From an uncultured SAR86 cluster bacterium (lineage in GTDB: Bacteria > Pseudomonadota > Gammaproteobacteria > Magnimaribacterales > D2472), in NCBI GenBank assembly GCA_905181645.1, contig CAJIYN010000001.1, positions 661,334-725,333 of the forward strand: a stretch of DNA of 64,000 bases, given 5' to 3'. Below are positions 1 to 14,983 of the stretch, piece after piece (position 1 is the stretch's first letter; every line of letters starts with the position of its first letter). Under the pieces are notes generated by a model that had not been told where the DNA came from, searched no databases, and was given only the letters and a program-made list of their open reading frames with translations. The position numbers and the translations under genes are program-made.

Positions 1-1611
1 ACTTGTGCCATTCAAAGCGCGGATCCAAATGATGACTGGAGATGGCATATGTACGATACCGTTAAAGGTGCTGATTTTATTGGAGATCAAGATGCAATTG
101 AATATCTTTGTTCTGAAGGACCTAAAGCTGTATTTGAGTTAGAGCATATGGGATTACCATTTTCTAGATTTGAGAATGGTAAAATATATCAAAGACCTTT
201 TGGAGGGATGACAAAAAATTATGGTAAATGGCATAGTTCAAAGAACATGTGCAGCCGCAGATAGAACTGGACATGCAATTCTTCATACACTTGTATCAGA
301 ATAATGTTAAAGAAGGATCAAATTTTTTAAATGAATGGTTTGCTGTTGATCTGGTACTAAATTCTAAAAATGAGGTTACTGGAGTTATTGCTTTTTCTAT
401 TGAATATGGTGAAGTTGCATACTTAAAAGCTCAGGCAACCGTAATTGCCACTGGAGGTGCAGGAAGAATCTATGCGTCAACCACAAATGCATTAATTAAT
501 ACTGGTGATGGCTTGGCTATGACTTTGAGAGCAGGTTTTGCAGCTCAAGATATGGAGATGTGGCAATTTCATCCAACAGGTATTTATGGTGCGGGCTCCT
601 TAGTTACAGAAGGTTGTAGAGGAGAGGGTGGTTATCTTACGAATTCAGAAGGTGAAAGATTTATGGAAAGATATGCTCCTAATGCTCAAAGATTTAGCTG
701 GCCGTGATGTGGTCGCTCGATGACCGACTTTTAGAAATATTAGAAGGAAGAGGTTGCGGAGAGAATAAAGATCATATCTTTTTAAAACTAGATCATCTAG
801 GCGCAGATGTTTTAAATTCTAAATTACCTGGTATATGCGAACTATCCAAAACCTTTGCTCATGTAGATCCTGTGTATCATCCAATTCCTGTTGTCCCAAC
901 TTGTCATTATATGATGGGAGGTACTCCAACAAACATCCATGGCCAAGCTTTTACTAGAATTAATTCTGAAGATGTGACTGTTCCAGGATTATTTGCTGCA
1001 GGCGAAGCAGCCTGTGTATCAGTTCATGGAGCTAATAGATTAGGAGGAAACTCTTTACTTGATTTAATTGTATTTGGAAGGGCTGCTGGAACTTTTATTC
1101 AAAAAGAACTCAGTTCAGGTGGAGGAGTTGAATCAGCATCTAATTCAGATATTGATAACTCTCTAGAAAGATTAAATAAATTAAATGAATCAAGCTCAGG
1201 TCATGAAACTGCCCCTGTTAAAAAAGAGTTACAAACATGTATGCAAAACTATTTTGGGGTATTCAGAAGAGGCGAGTTTATGGAAAAAGGTGTTGCTGAG
1301 TTGGAAGAAATTAGAAATAAAGCAGAAAATCTTTATTTAAGTGATAAGAGTGCTGCCTTTAATACGAGTAGAGTTGAGGCTTTAGAGTTACAAAATTTTT
1401 TTGAAGTTGCAGAGGCAACAGCTATTGCTGCATACAGTAGAAATGAAAGCAGAGGAGCTCATGCCAGAGATGATTTCCCAGAAAGAGATGATGATAACTG
1501 GTTATGCCACTCTCTATATGACCCAATTTCATAAGTCTCTTTCAAAAAGAGTAGTTAACTTTGCTCCTAAAACCATGGAAGCATTTCCTCCTAAAGTTAA
1601 GAGTTTATTAG
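1..1611 (+). CDS. sdhA: Succinate dehydrogenase flavoprotein subunit, 5' end cut by the window, frameshifted
   Basis: Catalytic FAD subunit of complex II, oxidising succinate to fumarate at the inner membrane. The window opens inside the gene, at about the region of [17 protein letters not shown]. Downstream are the conserved [42 protein letters not shown] and [14 protein letters not shown] blocks and the C-terminal [15 protein letters not shown]. The frame changes near 245, 700 and 1530, always inside conserved protein, so these look like sequencing errors. The likely true end is a tag at 1609-1611, reached if one A near 1599 is an insertion; otherwise the frame runs on to 1649 over sdhB. 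sdhB follows after 9 bases. sdhC and sdhD would lie upstream, outside the window. Confidence 0.93.
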
Positions 1612-1620
1612 GAACTATTT

Positions 1621-2382
1621 ATGTTAAACATCAATATATACAGATATAACCCAGAGGAAGATAAGTTTCCCTACATGAAGAACTATGAGATCGAAAAACC
1701 TCAAAAAGATATTATGGTTTTAGATCTTCTTCATCTTTTAAAGGAAAGTGATTCATCCTTATCATTTAGAAGATCTTGCAGAGAAGGTGTGTGCGGTTCA
1801 GATGGGATGAACATTAATGGCAAAAATGGTTTGGCGTGCATTACAGCTTTATCTGAAGTTTTAAAAGGAGATAGGATTGATATAAGACCATTACCTGGAC
1901 TTCCAGTCATAAGAGATCTAGTTGTTGATATGACGCAATTTTATAATCAGTATGAAAAAATAAAGCCATTTCTTCAAAATGATACAACTGCACCAGAGCA
2001 AGAAAGGCTTCAATCCCCAGAAGATAGAGCTAAATTAGATGGATTATATGAATGTATTCTATGCGCATGTTGCTCAACAGCCTGCCCTTCATTTTGGTGG
2101 AACCCTGATCGATTTATAGGTCCAGCTGGTTTGCTACAAGCTTATCGGTTCTTGGCTGATACAAGAGATTTAGAGAAAGACAGCAGGCTTGATGATTTAG
2201 CTGACCCTTTTAGTGTTTATAGATGCCATGGAATTATGAATTGTGTTGCAGCTTGCCCGAAAGGACTAAATCCAAATAAAGCTATTGGTGAAATAAAAAC
2301 AATGTTACTTAAAGGTAAAAATTCAAAAAATATAATTGCATCAGACGGAGTAACTGCCTTGAAAGAAAATCTGAGGAAATAA
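1621..2382 (+). CDS. sdhB: Succinate dehydrogenase iron-sulfur subunit
   Basis: Electron-transfer subunit of complex II carrying the 2Fe-2S, 4Fe-4S and 3Fe-4S clusters. It is an intact 253-residue frame, slightly longer than the usual ~235 residues. The 2Fe-2S cysteines are in the SCREGVCGSDG block around residue 60, and the second ferredoxin domain has CILCACCSTACPSFWWNPD and CHGIMNCVAACPKGLNP. The ATG is preceded by an AGGAAC-like ribosome site. The 3' end overlaps the readable N-terminal frame of sucA, consistent with one sdh-suc operon. It is one of the few genes here without a frameshift. Confidence 0.96.
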   Translation: MLNINIYRYNPEEDKFPYMKNYEIEKPQKDIMVLDLLHLLKESDSSLSFRRSCREGVCGSDGMNINGKNGLACITALSEVLKGDRIDIRPLPGLPVIRDLVVDMTQFYNQYEKIKPFLQNDTTAPEQERLQSPEDRAKLDGLYECILCACCSTACPSFWWNPDRFIGPAGLLQAYRFLADTRDLEKDSRLDDLADPFSVYRCHGIMNCVAACPKGLNPNKAIGEIKTMLLKGKNSKNIIASDGVTALKENLRK

Positions 2383-5112
2383 ATACTTTATTACAACAAG
2401 AAAATAATAATTTTGAAGCAGTTTTGTTTCAATTATTAATAAAGAATTTTGGGTTAAAAGTGAATGGAGAAGTTTTTTTGAGTTTGGCAAATTCCTTTGA
2501 TTTTTCAAGATATCTCTCATAAGAATATTATTAATGCATATAAAAATCATAGAAGAGTTTTATCGAGCTCTTCATCAACAAATGAGATAAATGATAAACA
2601 AGTTAGGGTTGTTCAGCTCATCCAGGCATATAGAAATAGAGGACATCAAGCTGCTAAGTTAGATCCATTGGGAATGATGGAAAGAGAATTAGTTCCAGAT
2701 TTAACTCTTGAATATCATGGTCTATCAAAAGAGGATCTTAAGACAGTTTTTAAAACCGATACATTAAAAATTGGAAAAGAAGAAGCTACTTTACAAGAAA
2801 TCATTGACTCACTTCAATCTATTTATTGTGGTGATCTAGGTATTGAGTATAACTATATTGTAAGCACTGAGGAAAGAAAGTGGTTCCAAGAGATATTAGA
2901 ACCAAGTCTTGGGCAGTGTGAATTTAAAGATGATGAAAAAAGACCTAATATAGTATGCGATATAAGTAAAAAAGTATTAGCAAAGTTTCTTGCTGCAAAA
3001 TATCCTGGCATGAAGCGTTTTGGTATTGATGGATGTGAGTCCTTAATACCTCTTGTAGACTCCTTAATACAAAATTGTGGAATGCTTGGAGCTAAACAAA
3101 TATGTTTTGGTATGGCTCATAGAGGCAGACTAAACTTACTTGTAAATGTTCTTGGTAAAACTCCATCTGAATTATTTTCTGCTTTTGAGGAAGATGTGGA
3201 ACTAACTGGAGCAAATACAGGAGATGTTAAATATCATCTTGGCTTTTCTTCAAATCTACTTACACCTAAAGGTGAAGTGCATGTTTCTCTATTTAACAAT
3301 CCCTCTCATCTTGAAATAGTAGATCCAGTAGTTCTTGGATCTGTTCGTGCCAGACAAGATAGATTATATGATGAGAATAGAGAACAGGTTATTCCAATTC
3401 TTATTCATGGAGATGCATCTTTTTCTGGCCAAGGTGTAGTGATGGAATCTCTTCAGATGTCTCAAACCAGAGGCTATGGTGTTGGCGGTACTTTACATGT
3501 AATTATTAATAATCAAATTGGATTTACTACTAGTTATAAATATGATGCAAGGTCAACTGAATACTCAACAGATGTGGCTAAGATGATAGAAGCACCAATC
3601 ATTCATGTTAATGGTGATAATCCAGAAATGGTTGTTCACGCTGCACAAATAGCATGTGAATATAGGCATAAGTTTGGTAAAGATATAATTTTAGATTTAT
3701 TTTGTTACCGAAGACGAGGTCACAATGAAGCAGATGATCCATCTGCAACACAGCCCTTAATGTACGAAAAGATTGCTAAACATCCTTCAGTATTAAAAAT
3801 TTATGAAGAAAAATTAATATCACAAAATATCATTACCCAGTCAGATTCTAAAAGTTCATCGCATAAATTACGATATATTGTTCTTGTAGAGCAGTTAAGT
3901 AAACCAGCAACTCTTAACCAAGTTACTTTAGTACCCCACTCATTTAAATCAAACATGGTTTGATAAATATCGGTTTCACAAGTACCATTATCTGAAGTGA
4001 TCACTTGACCTAAATGAGTCGCAACACCAGATAATACATATATCTCTTCTCCAGTATAAGTATAGTATTCTAATACCCATAAATTGGGGTTTTGCTGAGT
4101 CGATGGCTTATGCAACATTATTATCCGAAGGCTACCCAATTCGCTTGACAGGCCAAGATGTAAGAAGAGGAACATTTTCACATAGGCATGCCGCTATTTA
4201 TAATGCTGAAGATGGAGTGGGCCATATACCATTAGTAGATGTAGCTAGAGATAGTTCTACTAGGATGGATATCTATGATTCATTTTTAAGTGAGGAGGCT
4301 GTTTTAGGTTTTGAATATGGATATTCCTTAGCTGGCCTACAGCTTTAGTAATGTGGGAAGCTCAATTTGGTGATTTTGTTAATGGTGCTCAGGTTGTAAT
4401 TGATCAATTTATAGTCTCAGCTCAACATAAATGGGAAAGGTTGTCAGGATTAGTAATGCTTCTTCCTCATGGTTTTGAAGGACAAGGCCCAGAAGCATAG
4501 TAGTGCTCGAATAGAAAGATTTCTTCAATTATGTGCATCTGAGAATATTCAGGTATGTGTTCCAAGTTCGCCAGCTCAAATATTCCATCTTTTAAGACGT
4601 CAGGCTATAAGAAAGATGAGAAGACCTTTAATTGTTATTTCACCTAAAAGCTTATTAAGAAACCCTGCAGTGACATCTTCTGTATCTGAATTAACTGATG
4701 GAGAATTCAAATGCGTTATTGATGACGAAATAATTAATAAAGAAAATATTAATAGAGTTGTAATGTGCTCAGGTAAGATTTACTACGATCTGCTCCAAAA
4801 AAGAAATGAAGATAAAATTAATGATACGGCACTATACGGATCGAGCAATTGTATTCATTTCCATATGACGCGCTTGAGAAAATCTTATTATAATAAAAAA
4901 GCTAAATTTATTTGGTGTCAAGAGGAGCCAAAAAATATGGGAGCATGGTTTTCAGTGAGAGCACATTATTAAAGACTCGGTGATTAATAGCAAAACTGAA
5001 ATTAAACCATATAGTAGCAGCTGCAGCAGCACCAGCAGTTGGTTTAATGAAATTACACTTAAAACAACAAGAAGAAATAGTAATTAAAGGCTTTAAATAT
5101 AAAGAAAATTGA
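2383..5112 (+). CDS. sucA: 2-oxoglutarate dehydrogenase E1 component, frameshifted, with an internal foreign segment
   Basis: Thiamine-diphosphate E1 subunit of the 2-oxoglutarate dehydrogenase complex. The start is not resolved: a readable N-terminal frame ([16 protein letters not shown]) begins at about 2383 and shifts near 2515. From 2540 to about 3855 the protein is clear, with [47 protein letters not shown] and [15 protein letters not shown]. About 115 conserved residues are then missing and replaced by unrelated DNA at about 3862-4095. The gene resumes at [19 protein letters not shown] and continues through [17 protein letters not shown] and [12 protein letters not shown] with frameshifts near 4345, 4485, 4850 and 4985. 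The C-terminus ([18 protein letters not shown]) ends at the tga of 5110-5112, 8 bases before sucB. Confidence 0.92.
3862..4095 (-). other. Foreign segment inside sucA, open on the minus strand, unidentified
   Basis: This stretch does not encode SucA in any plus frame, but reads openly on the minus strand through peptides such as [17 protein letters not shown] and [18 protein letters not shown]. SucA homology stops just before it and resumes just after it. I do not recognise the protein; the style resembles phage or exported structural proteins, but that is a guess. It has no start, stop or ribosome site of its own, so it is an inserted fragment and not a gene. Confidence 0.6.
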
Positions 5113-5120
5113 TATAATCA

Positions 5121-8887
<3,767 letters not shown>

Positions 8888-8891
<4 letters not shown>

Positions 8892-9760
8892 GTATATTAG
8901 TAAATAAAGATACAAGAGTCATTGTTCAAGGTTTTACAGGCTCTCAAGCAACACTTCATTCAGAACAAGCTATTAAATATGGAACTAATATTGTTGGTGG
9001 TGTTACTCCGGGTAAGGGTGGTCAGATTCATCTAGATAGACCAGTTTTTGACACCATGGATGAAGCTATGAAAGCTGTTAGTCCAAATGCAGCCTTAATT
9101 TTTGTTCCAGCAGCATTTTGTAAAGACTCAATTCTTGAGGCAGCTGAATCAGGAGTAGAATTAGTAATATGTATAACTGAAGGCGTGCCTACACTTGATA
9201 TGCTAATGGTTAAGAAAAGAGTTGATGAGCTTGGAGTTAGGCTTATAGGCCCTAATTGCCCTGGAATAATTACACCAGATGAGGCAAAGCTTGGAATTAT
9301 GCCTGGAAGTATTCACATGCCAGGCTCCGTTGGAATTATTTCTAGATCAGGAACTCTAACTTATGAAGCAGTAAAGCAAACAACCGATCTTGGTTTAGGT
9401 CAAAGCAGTTGTGTTGGTATAGGTGGAGATCCTATTCCAGGCTCTTCATTTATTGATATCTTAAAATTATTTGAAGAAGATGATCAAACAGAAGCCATAG
9501 TGATGGTTGGAGAGATTGGAGGTTCAGCAGAGGAAGAGGCTGCAGAATTTATTAAAACTTCAATTACTAAACCAGTTATTTCGTATATTGCAGGTCAAAC
9601 TGCACCTGCAGGAAGAAGAATGGGGCATGCGGGAGCTATTATCTCAGGTGGCAAGGGCACGGCGGCAGACAAGATTACTAAACTTCAAGAATGCGGAGTT
9701 CATATTGCAGATAATCTTTTAGAGATAGGCTCAAAGACAGCAGAAGTTATTAATTTATAA
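8888..9760 (+). CDS. sucD: Succinyl-CoA ligase alpha subunit
   Basis: Alpha subunit of succinyl-CoA synthetase. It is intact at 290 residues, the normal length. It has the CoA-binding Rossmann start ([19 protein letters not shown]), [29 protein letters not shown] and the region with the phosphorylated histidine ([14 protein letters not shown]). Its ATG overlaps the sucC stop. The 3' end overlaps the convergent MATE gene by 11 bases, so no terminator fits between them. Last gene of the TCA operon. Confidence 0.97.
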
Positions 9761-11129
9761 CCTTACTAAATTTATTTGAAATCCACTGAACTCTCATACT
9801 AATTAGGACTGCAAATACAGACAAGCCAGCAATCATAGCTATCCACATTCCTGATGCTCCTAGAGGTTCAGAAAATCCATAAAATGTTAAAAAATATCCA
9901 AATGGAACTGCCATAAACCAATACACTAAAAGAGTAATTATCATTGGTGCAAAAGTATCTTTATAACCCCTAAGCGCTCCTATTGCTCCAATTTGAGCGC
10001 CATTATAATTTATAGTCTCTTTTCCTGTCATAACAATCAATACCACAGCATCCTCTGTAGAGAACATTGCACTTAATTGATCTTTAAAAGTAAGAATAAT
10101 AACTGTATTTATAAATGCAATCATTGTGCATAAAACAATTGAAGAAATAGAAGCAAATCTTGCATCCAGCATTCTTTTAGCACCTATTAAATTTCCTACT
10201 CTTGTTGCAGCAGCTAGACCAATAGATAGCGATATTACAAAAAAGAAACTAGCTATATTCATTGCGATAGCATGACCAGCTACAATTTCTTTACCTAACG
10301 GAGATATAATTAAAGCTGCTCCTGAGAACATTGCTAACTCAATAAAAATACCCAATCCTATTGGAAAACCTAATTTAAAGATTTCAGTAAGCGTGCTTCT
10401 TGAAGGAAATGGAAGTTTTTGAAAAGGTTTAGTTTTTTCGTAATATTTAGACTTAGCTATATAAAGAATTAAAGCAATCATCATAACGAATGAAACAATT
10501 GTTGTTGCATAACCACAACCAACACCACCAAGTTTAGGGGCTCCAAACCAACCGTATACAAACATCAAATCCAGAGGAATATTTAGTAACATACCTCCAA
10601 AGGCAATATAAAAAACTGGTTTTGCTAATGTCATCCCTTCGCTGTAGCAGCGAAGACAAGTAAAAATAGTTATAGCAAACATTCCAACTGATAAGGCTTT
10701 AAGATATTCTCCAGAAATTTTTGCAACTTCTGGATCTAGCTGCAGAAGATTTACTAAAAGATATAAATTAGGATAAATTAGTAAAAATAAACTACCTAGA
10801 AAAATTGAAATCCAAACCACTTCACCTAACTTGTAACCAATTTTATTAAATTCCTTTGCGCCATATAATTGAGCAACAATAGGAGTGATAGCAAATGTAA
10901 TACCAGCTATAAGTAGCCAAATTGGATGAGTAATAGCTGAACCTATAGCTAAACCAGCAAGGTCTGTTGAGCTAGCTCTTCCAGCAACAAGCGTATCAGT
11001 AGTTCCCATAAAGACATAGGAAACCTGAGATCCAAAAATAGGTAACCCTATTTGAAGCAAGCTTTTAAACTCATTTTTAAATTTTGTTAACAAATTTATC
11101 AATAAAAAATATTTTCGATACTTTATCAT
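9750..11129 (-). CDS. MATE family multidrug/cation exporter, NorM-like
   Basis: Integral membrane drug or toxin exporter driven by a sodium or proton gradient, expected in the inner membrane. At 459 residues with about twelve hydrophobic segments it matches MATE family size. Recognisable pieces are the N-terminal [20 protein letters not shown], the duplicated second-half [12 protein letters not shown] and the C-terminal [14 protein letters not shown] short stretch around 10000-10030 (near residues [10 protein letters not shown]) is less like the family and may be a local replacement that kept the frame. It is convergent with sucD. The start at 11129 is followed by a lysine/tyrosine-rich tail, so an internal start is possible. 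Substrate unknown. Confidence 0.88.
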   Translation of the reverse strand: MIKYRKYFLLINLLTKFKNEFKSLLQIGLPIFGSQVSYVFMGTTDTLVAGRASSTDLAGLAIGSAITHPIWLLIAGITFAITPIVAQLYGAKEFNKIGYKLGEVVWISIFLGSLFLLIYPNLYLLVNLLQLDPEVAKISGEYLKALSVGMFAITIFTCLRCYSEGMTLAKPVFYIAFGGMLLNIPLDLMFVYGWFGAPKLGGVGCGYATTIVSFVMMIALILYIAKSKYYEKTKPFQKLPFPSRSTLTEIFKLGFPIGLGIFIELAMFSGAALIISPLGKEIVAGHAIAMNIASFFFVISLSIGLAAATRVGNLIGAKRMLDARFASISSIVLCTMIAFINTVIILTFKDQLSAMFSTEDAVVLIVMTGKETINYNGAQIGAIGALRGYKDTFAPMIITLLVYWFMAVPFGYFLTFYGFSEPLGASGMWIAMIAGLSVFAVLISMRVQWISNKFSKVIN

Positions 11130-11221
11130 ATTAAAATAGTAAATATATCAGGAGAATATAATCAGAAAAGATAATAGACCATATTGGCTAAAAAAATTAG
11201 TCAAGAATTAATAGACGATAT

Positions 11222-11859
11222 GTGAGTTATTTTTTAAAACCTCAATTCTTAAAATTAGGGAAGGGTGGAGCTTATTTCAAGCCACAATATATAAACCTTT
11301 TTGGTAAAAATATTTCAATAGATGATTACCCGACATTAATAGGAGCTAAGGATGCCAATATCCAATTCACCACTTGGAACGTAGATACATGGGATGGAAA
11401 GCTAGATATTGGTAAATATGTTCTTATTACTCCTGGTGTAAGAATTATGGCTGCAGATCAAATTACAATTGGTGATGCATGCATGTTTGCTCATGGCGCT
11501 TATATTTCTGATGCAGATTGGCATGGTATTTATGATAGATCTGAACCAGTTGGAAAAACTAAACCCGTTGTTCTTAAAGATAATGTTTGGATTGGAGATA
11601 GTGCCATAATTTGTAAAGGAGTTACTATAGGAGAAAATAGTATTATCGGAGCAGGAGCTGTTGTTACAAAAGATGTGCCACCAAATTCTGTTTTAACTCA
11701 AAAAAGAGAACTTGTTAAAGTTTTAGATGTTTTGGGCAGAACAGTTGTTTCTTAGAGGATCCAATTCAACTTGCAAAAGACTTCGATGCATTAGATAAAT
11801 ATACTCTCGGTAAAAAATTCTTTTCTAGGATGGATTCAAAGTATTTTTTGGCCAGATAA
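11222..11859 (+). CDS. Hexapeptide-repeat acyltransferase (left-handed beta-helix), frameshifted
   Basis: Likely O-acetyl or acyl transferase of the LbH superfamily; the acceptor is unknown. A run of hexapeptide repeats is seen (IGDACMFAHGAYISDAD, VVLKDNVWIGDSAII, GVTIGENSIIGAGAVVTKD), with the DNVWIG block typical of the family. The frame opens at a gtg at 11222. A better N-terminus may lie upstream at about 11184 in another frame (peptide AKKISQELIDDM), reached by one frameshift. At the 3' end the frame breaks at 11753, but a clear continuation (DPIQLAKDFDALDKYTLGKK) runs to a taa at 11857-11859. It ends 6 bases before pdxB. Confidence 0.75.
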
Positions 11860-11865
11860 TACCAA

Positions 11866-12951
11866 TTGATAAATATTATCGCAGACAAAGATATACCAAA
11901 TTTAGATAATCATTTAAATGAATTGCTAGACTCTAATTTTTTTAGAATTAAATATCTGCATTATCTGGATATTAATATTAATACCATAAAAGATTGCGAA
12001 GTATTATTAGTAAGATCCACAATACAAGTTAACGAATCTTTACTTAAAGAAACAAATATAAAATTTGTTGGGTCTGCTACAGCAGGAATAAATCATTTGG
12101 ATATGAATTATCTTAATAAAAATAATATTCAATGGGATTATGCGCCAGGTTGTAATTCCTCATCTGTTACGCATTATATTCTAGCGGTTTTTGCAGAACT
12201 TATAGATCAAAGCAAATTAAACTATAACTCAAAAATTGGAATCGTTGGCTATGGGAATATAGGAAAAAAAATTGCTAATTATCTCTACTCATTAGGCTTC
12301 ACTGTTTTAATTAACGATCCTTTTTTAAAAGATCCAAGTTTAGTAGATATTAAAGAAATACTTGATTGTGATCTTATAAGCCTTCATGTCCCTTATATAG
12401 AAGATGGAGATCATCCTACTCAAAATCTAATTGATGAAAAAGAATTATTAGAATTAAAAAATAAAATACTTATCAACTCCTCACGAGGCGGGATAGTAAA
12501 TGAAAAAGCTTTATTGAAACAAAAAAGCATTACTTATATTAGTGATGTTTGGAACAATGAACCTTTGCCATCTAAGGCTTTAGTCAAACAATCCCTCATT
12601 TCCACTCCACACATTGCTGGTTACAGTAAACAGGGAAAATTAAATAGCTCCAAACTAGTTGCATATTCTGTTGCAAGATACATAGAAGCTAGTAAGAATA
12701 TGAACCCATTTAACTTTAAAGATCCTTCTGATAAAAAAGTACCACATTATGAACCTACAGATTTAGAATCACAGCCTTACCCACTTCATGTTTTTAAAGA
12801 TAGCTTTAATATTAAATCTATTTCATCTTGTGAAAGAAAATGTAAACCTATAAAAAACGAATTTTTATCAAAAGCATTTAATCAAATGCGCTCCTCTCAT
12901 CCCAAAAGAGATGATTATGATTCAAAAGAATTTATAGAGAAATATACATAG
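11866..12951 (+). CDS. pdxB: Erythronate-4-phosphate dehydrogenase
   Basis: NAD-dependent 2-hydroxyacid dehydrogenase of the DXP-dependent pyridoxal phosphate pathway. Intact at 361 residues. Seen are VRSTIQVNESLL, KFVGSATAGINHLD, the PdxB-type APGCNSSSVTHYI, the NAD-binding GIVGYGNIGKKIA, INSSRGGIVNEKALL and the catalytic-histidine region STPHIAGYSKQGK. The C-terminal dimerisation tail is shorter and more charged than in E. coli. The start codon is ttg at 11866. The pathway partner pdxJ is not at its common position near acpS in this window. Confidence 0.88.
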   Translation: MINIIADKDIPNLDNHLNELLDSNFFRIKYLHYLDININTIKDCEVLLVRSTIQVNESLLKETNIKFVGSATAGINHLDMNYLNKNNIQWDYAPGCNSSSVTHYILAVFAELIDQSKLNYNSKIGIVGYGNIGKKIANYLYSLGFTVLINDPFLKDPSLVDIKEILDCDLISLHVPYIEDGDHPTQNLIDEKELLELKNKILINSSRGGIVNEKALLKQKSITYISDVWNNEPLPSKALVKQSLISTPHIAGYSKQGKLNSSKLVAYSVARYIEASKNMNPFNFKDPSDKKVPHYEPTDLESQPYPLHVFKDSFNIKSISSCERKCKPIKNEFLSKAFNQMRSSHPKRDDYDSKEFIEKYT

Positions 12952-13107
12952 CTATCAAGCACTTGTTTCTTTAAATAAGAATGATTATCATCTAAATTCA
13001 TACAAATTTAAAATATATATAAATAAATTATATATATCTTGTTTCAAGAAATTAGAAGTGTAAAATTAATCTCCTCATGAGAGCAATCTTATTTTTTAAC
13101 ACAAATT
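12952..13107. promoter_or_regulatory. AT-rich intergenic gap, likely promoter of the following small gene
   Basis: A 156-base non-coding gap, strongly A/T (including an alternating tata-rich stretch at about 13010-13035). It is the only clear space in this neighbourhood and probably carries the promoter for the gene at 13108. I could not identify confident -35/-10 boxes. Confidence 0.3.
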
Positions 13108-13506
13108 ATGACTGATAAATTAAAACGAGCTCAAGCAATTATTGAAAGCATTTATTCAACTACGATAGGTAACTCTTCAAATCCAGCATCAATGAGCTTT
13201 TATCAATTAGATACATACAGATTTTTCTTTCTGCTTGCTTTTATGCAAGAGCATTTTGAAGGTAGTGAGATATCTCAAGAATATGCAATTTCTCTTGTAC
13301 CAAAAAAATTTGCTTCACGAATTAAAAGACTTCAAGTTCTTAAACAATCTGTGCAACTTGGTTATATTAATGAAGAATCATCATTAACTGATAAACGTAG
13401 AAGAATTTATACACCTTCAGATTCAATGGTAAATGATTTTTTAGAAATGACTGAGTCAGTATCAAATATTCAAAAAAAGCTTCTTAAATTAAGAAGAGCA
13501 AGATAA
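13108..13506 (+). CDS. Small protein of unknown function, possible winged-helix DNA-binding protein
   Basis: A 132-residue intact frame that I do not recognise. It has an aromatic segment (FYQLDTYRFFFLLAFMQEHF) followed by a basic, helix-rich middle with KKFASRIKRLQVLKQSVQLG. A turn LTDKRRRIYTPSDSMV then resembles the wing of MarR-like winged helices. The C-terminus is basic (KKLLKLRRAR). There is no signal peptide or membrane segment. Its last 18 bases overlap the 3' end of selO on the other strand. A regulatory role is only a guess. Confidence 0.55.
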   Translation: MTDKLKRAQAIIESIYSTTIGNSSNPASMSFYQLDTYRFFFLLAFMQEHFEGSEISQEYAISLVPKKFASRIKRLQVLKQSVQLGYINEESSLTDKRRRIYTPSDSMVNDFLEMTESVSNIQKKLLKLRRAR

Positions 13507-14896
13507 ACCTATATCTGCTGCCCATTCTGGTGATTTCTCAGCATATTTTTCATATTCTAGGTTTTCTTCATATGGATTTGTAATTAATTTCATCAGATCT
13601 CTTGAAGTTGCCAAAGCTAATAAAAATTATTTTGAACTAAATAATTTCTCATTGATTCATTCTGACTGGCTATCATCGATAAAAGACAGATCTATTGACT
13701 TTATTGTCAGCAATCCTCCCTATATTGACTCACAAGACATACATTTAAACTCTCATCAACTTGAATACTGTGATTATTATTTAATATATTGCTTAGACTT
13801 CTAAATGTTCTTGTAAAATCTAATTTTTTGACTTCCATAAGGCCTAGTAACTCTTGTATTAAAAACTATTAAAAGAGTTAAGTTATTTGCAGGTCCTTTA
13901 TATAGATTAAATAATGATAATGGAATAGACGTCTTCATATAAAGACATAATTCTACCTATCTCCTCTTTGTCAATTAAATGACCAAATGTATGGGCTAAA
14001 GCAGAACAATTCCACTTACCAATATAGGGCTGATTTTGATACGAATATCTACCAGAAGAATCAGAAAGGTTGCAAACATGCGCAGGGTTGAACTTGTCAA
14101 TAAAGCCATAAGGTCCATAATCTATTGTCTCTCCAAGAATTGACATATTATCGGTATTCATTACTCCATGACAAAATCCAACTGATTGCCAGTTAGCAAT
14201 CAAGGAAGCTGTTTTAGTTACTATACTTTCAAGCAGATATGAGTACTTATTTTTATATTTATTAGCCTTTGGAAGATATTTATAAATAACATAATCACTT
14301 AACTCTTTATGTCTATCGAGCAACCCATCATGAAAGAATTTTTCAAAACTGCCGAATCTTATATGTGTTTTTGCTGTTCTAGCAATCATTGCTGCAGGTT
14401 CAGATTTTTCTCTATACACCATGTCATGGCTTCCAAATATCATTAAAGACCTTGAAGATGATATTCCTAAGCCATTCATAGCTTCACCACATAAATATTC
14501 CCTTAATGATGACCTTAATACAGCTCTCCCATCTCCAAATCTTGAATAAGTCGTTTTTCCAGAGCCTTTAATATGAATATCAAAGAATTCATCTTTTATT
14601 TTTAATTCTCCAAGCAAAATACCTCTGCCATCTCCTAATTGCTGCACATATTGACCAAACTGATGTCCCGCATAATTCATTGAGATTCCTTGAATACCAG
14701 GTATCTGAACATTACCATTAAAAATATTCATTAATACTTCATGACTTTCTTTAGATAGACCTAATTCACTTAATAAACTTTTATTTACATGAATAAGATA
14801 AGGGTCATTTAATGGTTGTTGAAGTTGTTCAGAGTAAAACTCATTACTTAAACTTGAATAAGAGTGTTGTTTTAAATTGTTTTTTATAATTTCCAT
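13489..14896 (-). CDS. selO: Protein adenylyltransferase SelO (YdiU), interrupted by a foreign segment
   Basis: Pseudokinase-fold enzyme that transfers AMP to protein hydroxyl residues. From 14896 down to about 13910 the N-terminal 320 residues are clear: SGKTTYSRFGDGRAVLRSSL, AAMIARTAKTHIRFG and the active-site region HGVMNTDNMSILGETIDYGP. Homology is then lost for about 300 bases. The true C-terminus is found at 13600-13489 (NPYEENLEYEKYAEKSPEW), ending in the conserved SCSS tail with stop at 13489-13491. The reading frame is broken by the intrusion at about 13600-13905. It overlaps the convergent small gene at its 3' end. Confidence 0.9.
13600..13770 (+). other. prmC: Fragment of release-factor glutamine methyltransferase (PrmC/HemK) lodged in selO
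   Basis: On the plus strand this reads LEVAKANKNYFELNNF, then SIDFIVSNPPYIDSQDIHL. It contains the NPPYI catalytic motif of PrmC, the N5-glutamine methyltransferase of release factors. It has neither start nor stop and covers only the middle of the protein. The flanking 13770-13905 is further unassigned, stop-rich DNA. It splits a conserved gene on the opposite strand, so it is an inserted fragment. Confidence 0.75.
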
Positions 14897-14983
14897 TTAA
14901 AAGATTACAGAAAATTTATATTTGATATGTATAATTTACATTAGTTCTAAATAAAATAACCGGAAAAAGGATAATAAAAATAA

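Noticed and set aside
5000..5112. A foreign patch between sucA and sucB
   Set aside because: The alanine-rich peptide [18 protein letters not shown] aligns with the normal SucA C-terminus, so it is native sequence after a frameshift.
13600..13905. Insertion sequence or mobile element in selO
   Set aside because: No transposase, terminal inverted repeats or target duplication; the insert is a fragment of a housekeeping methyltransferase.
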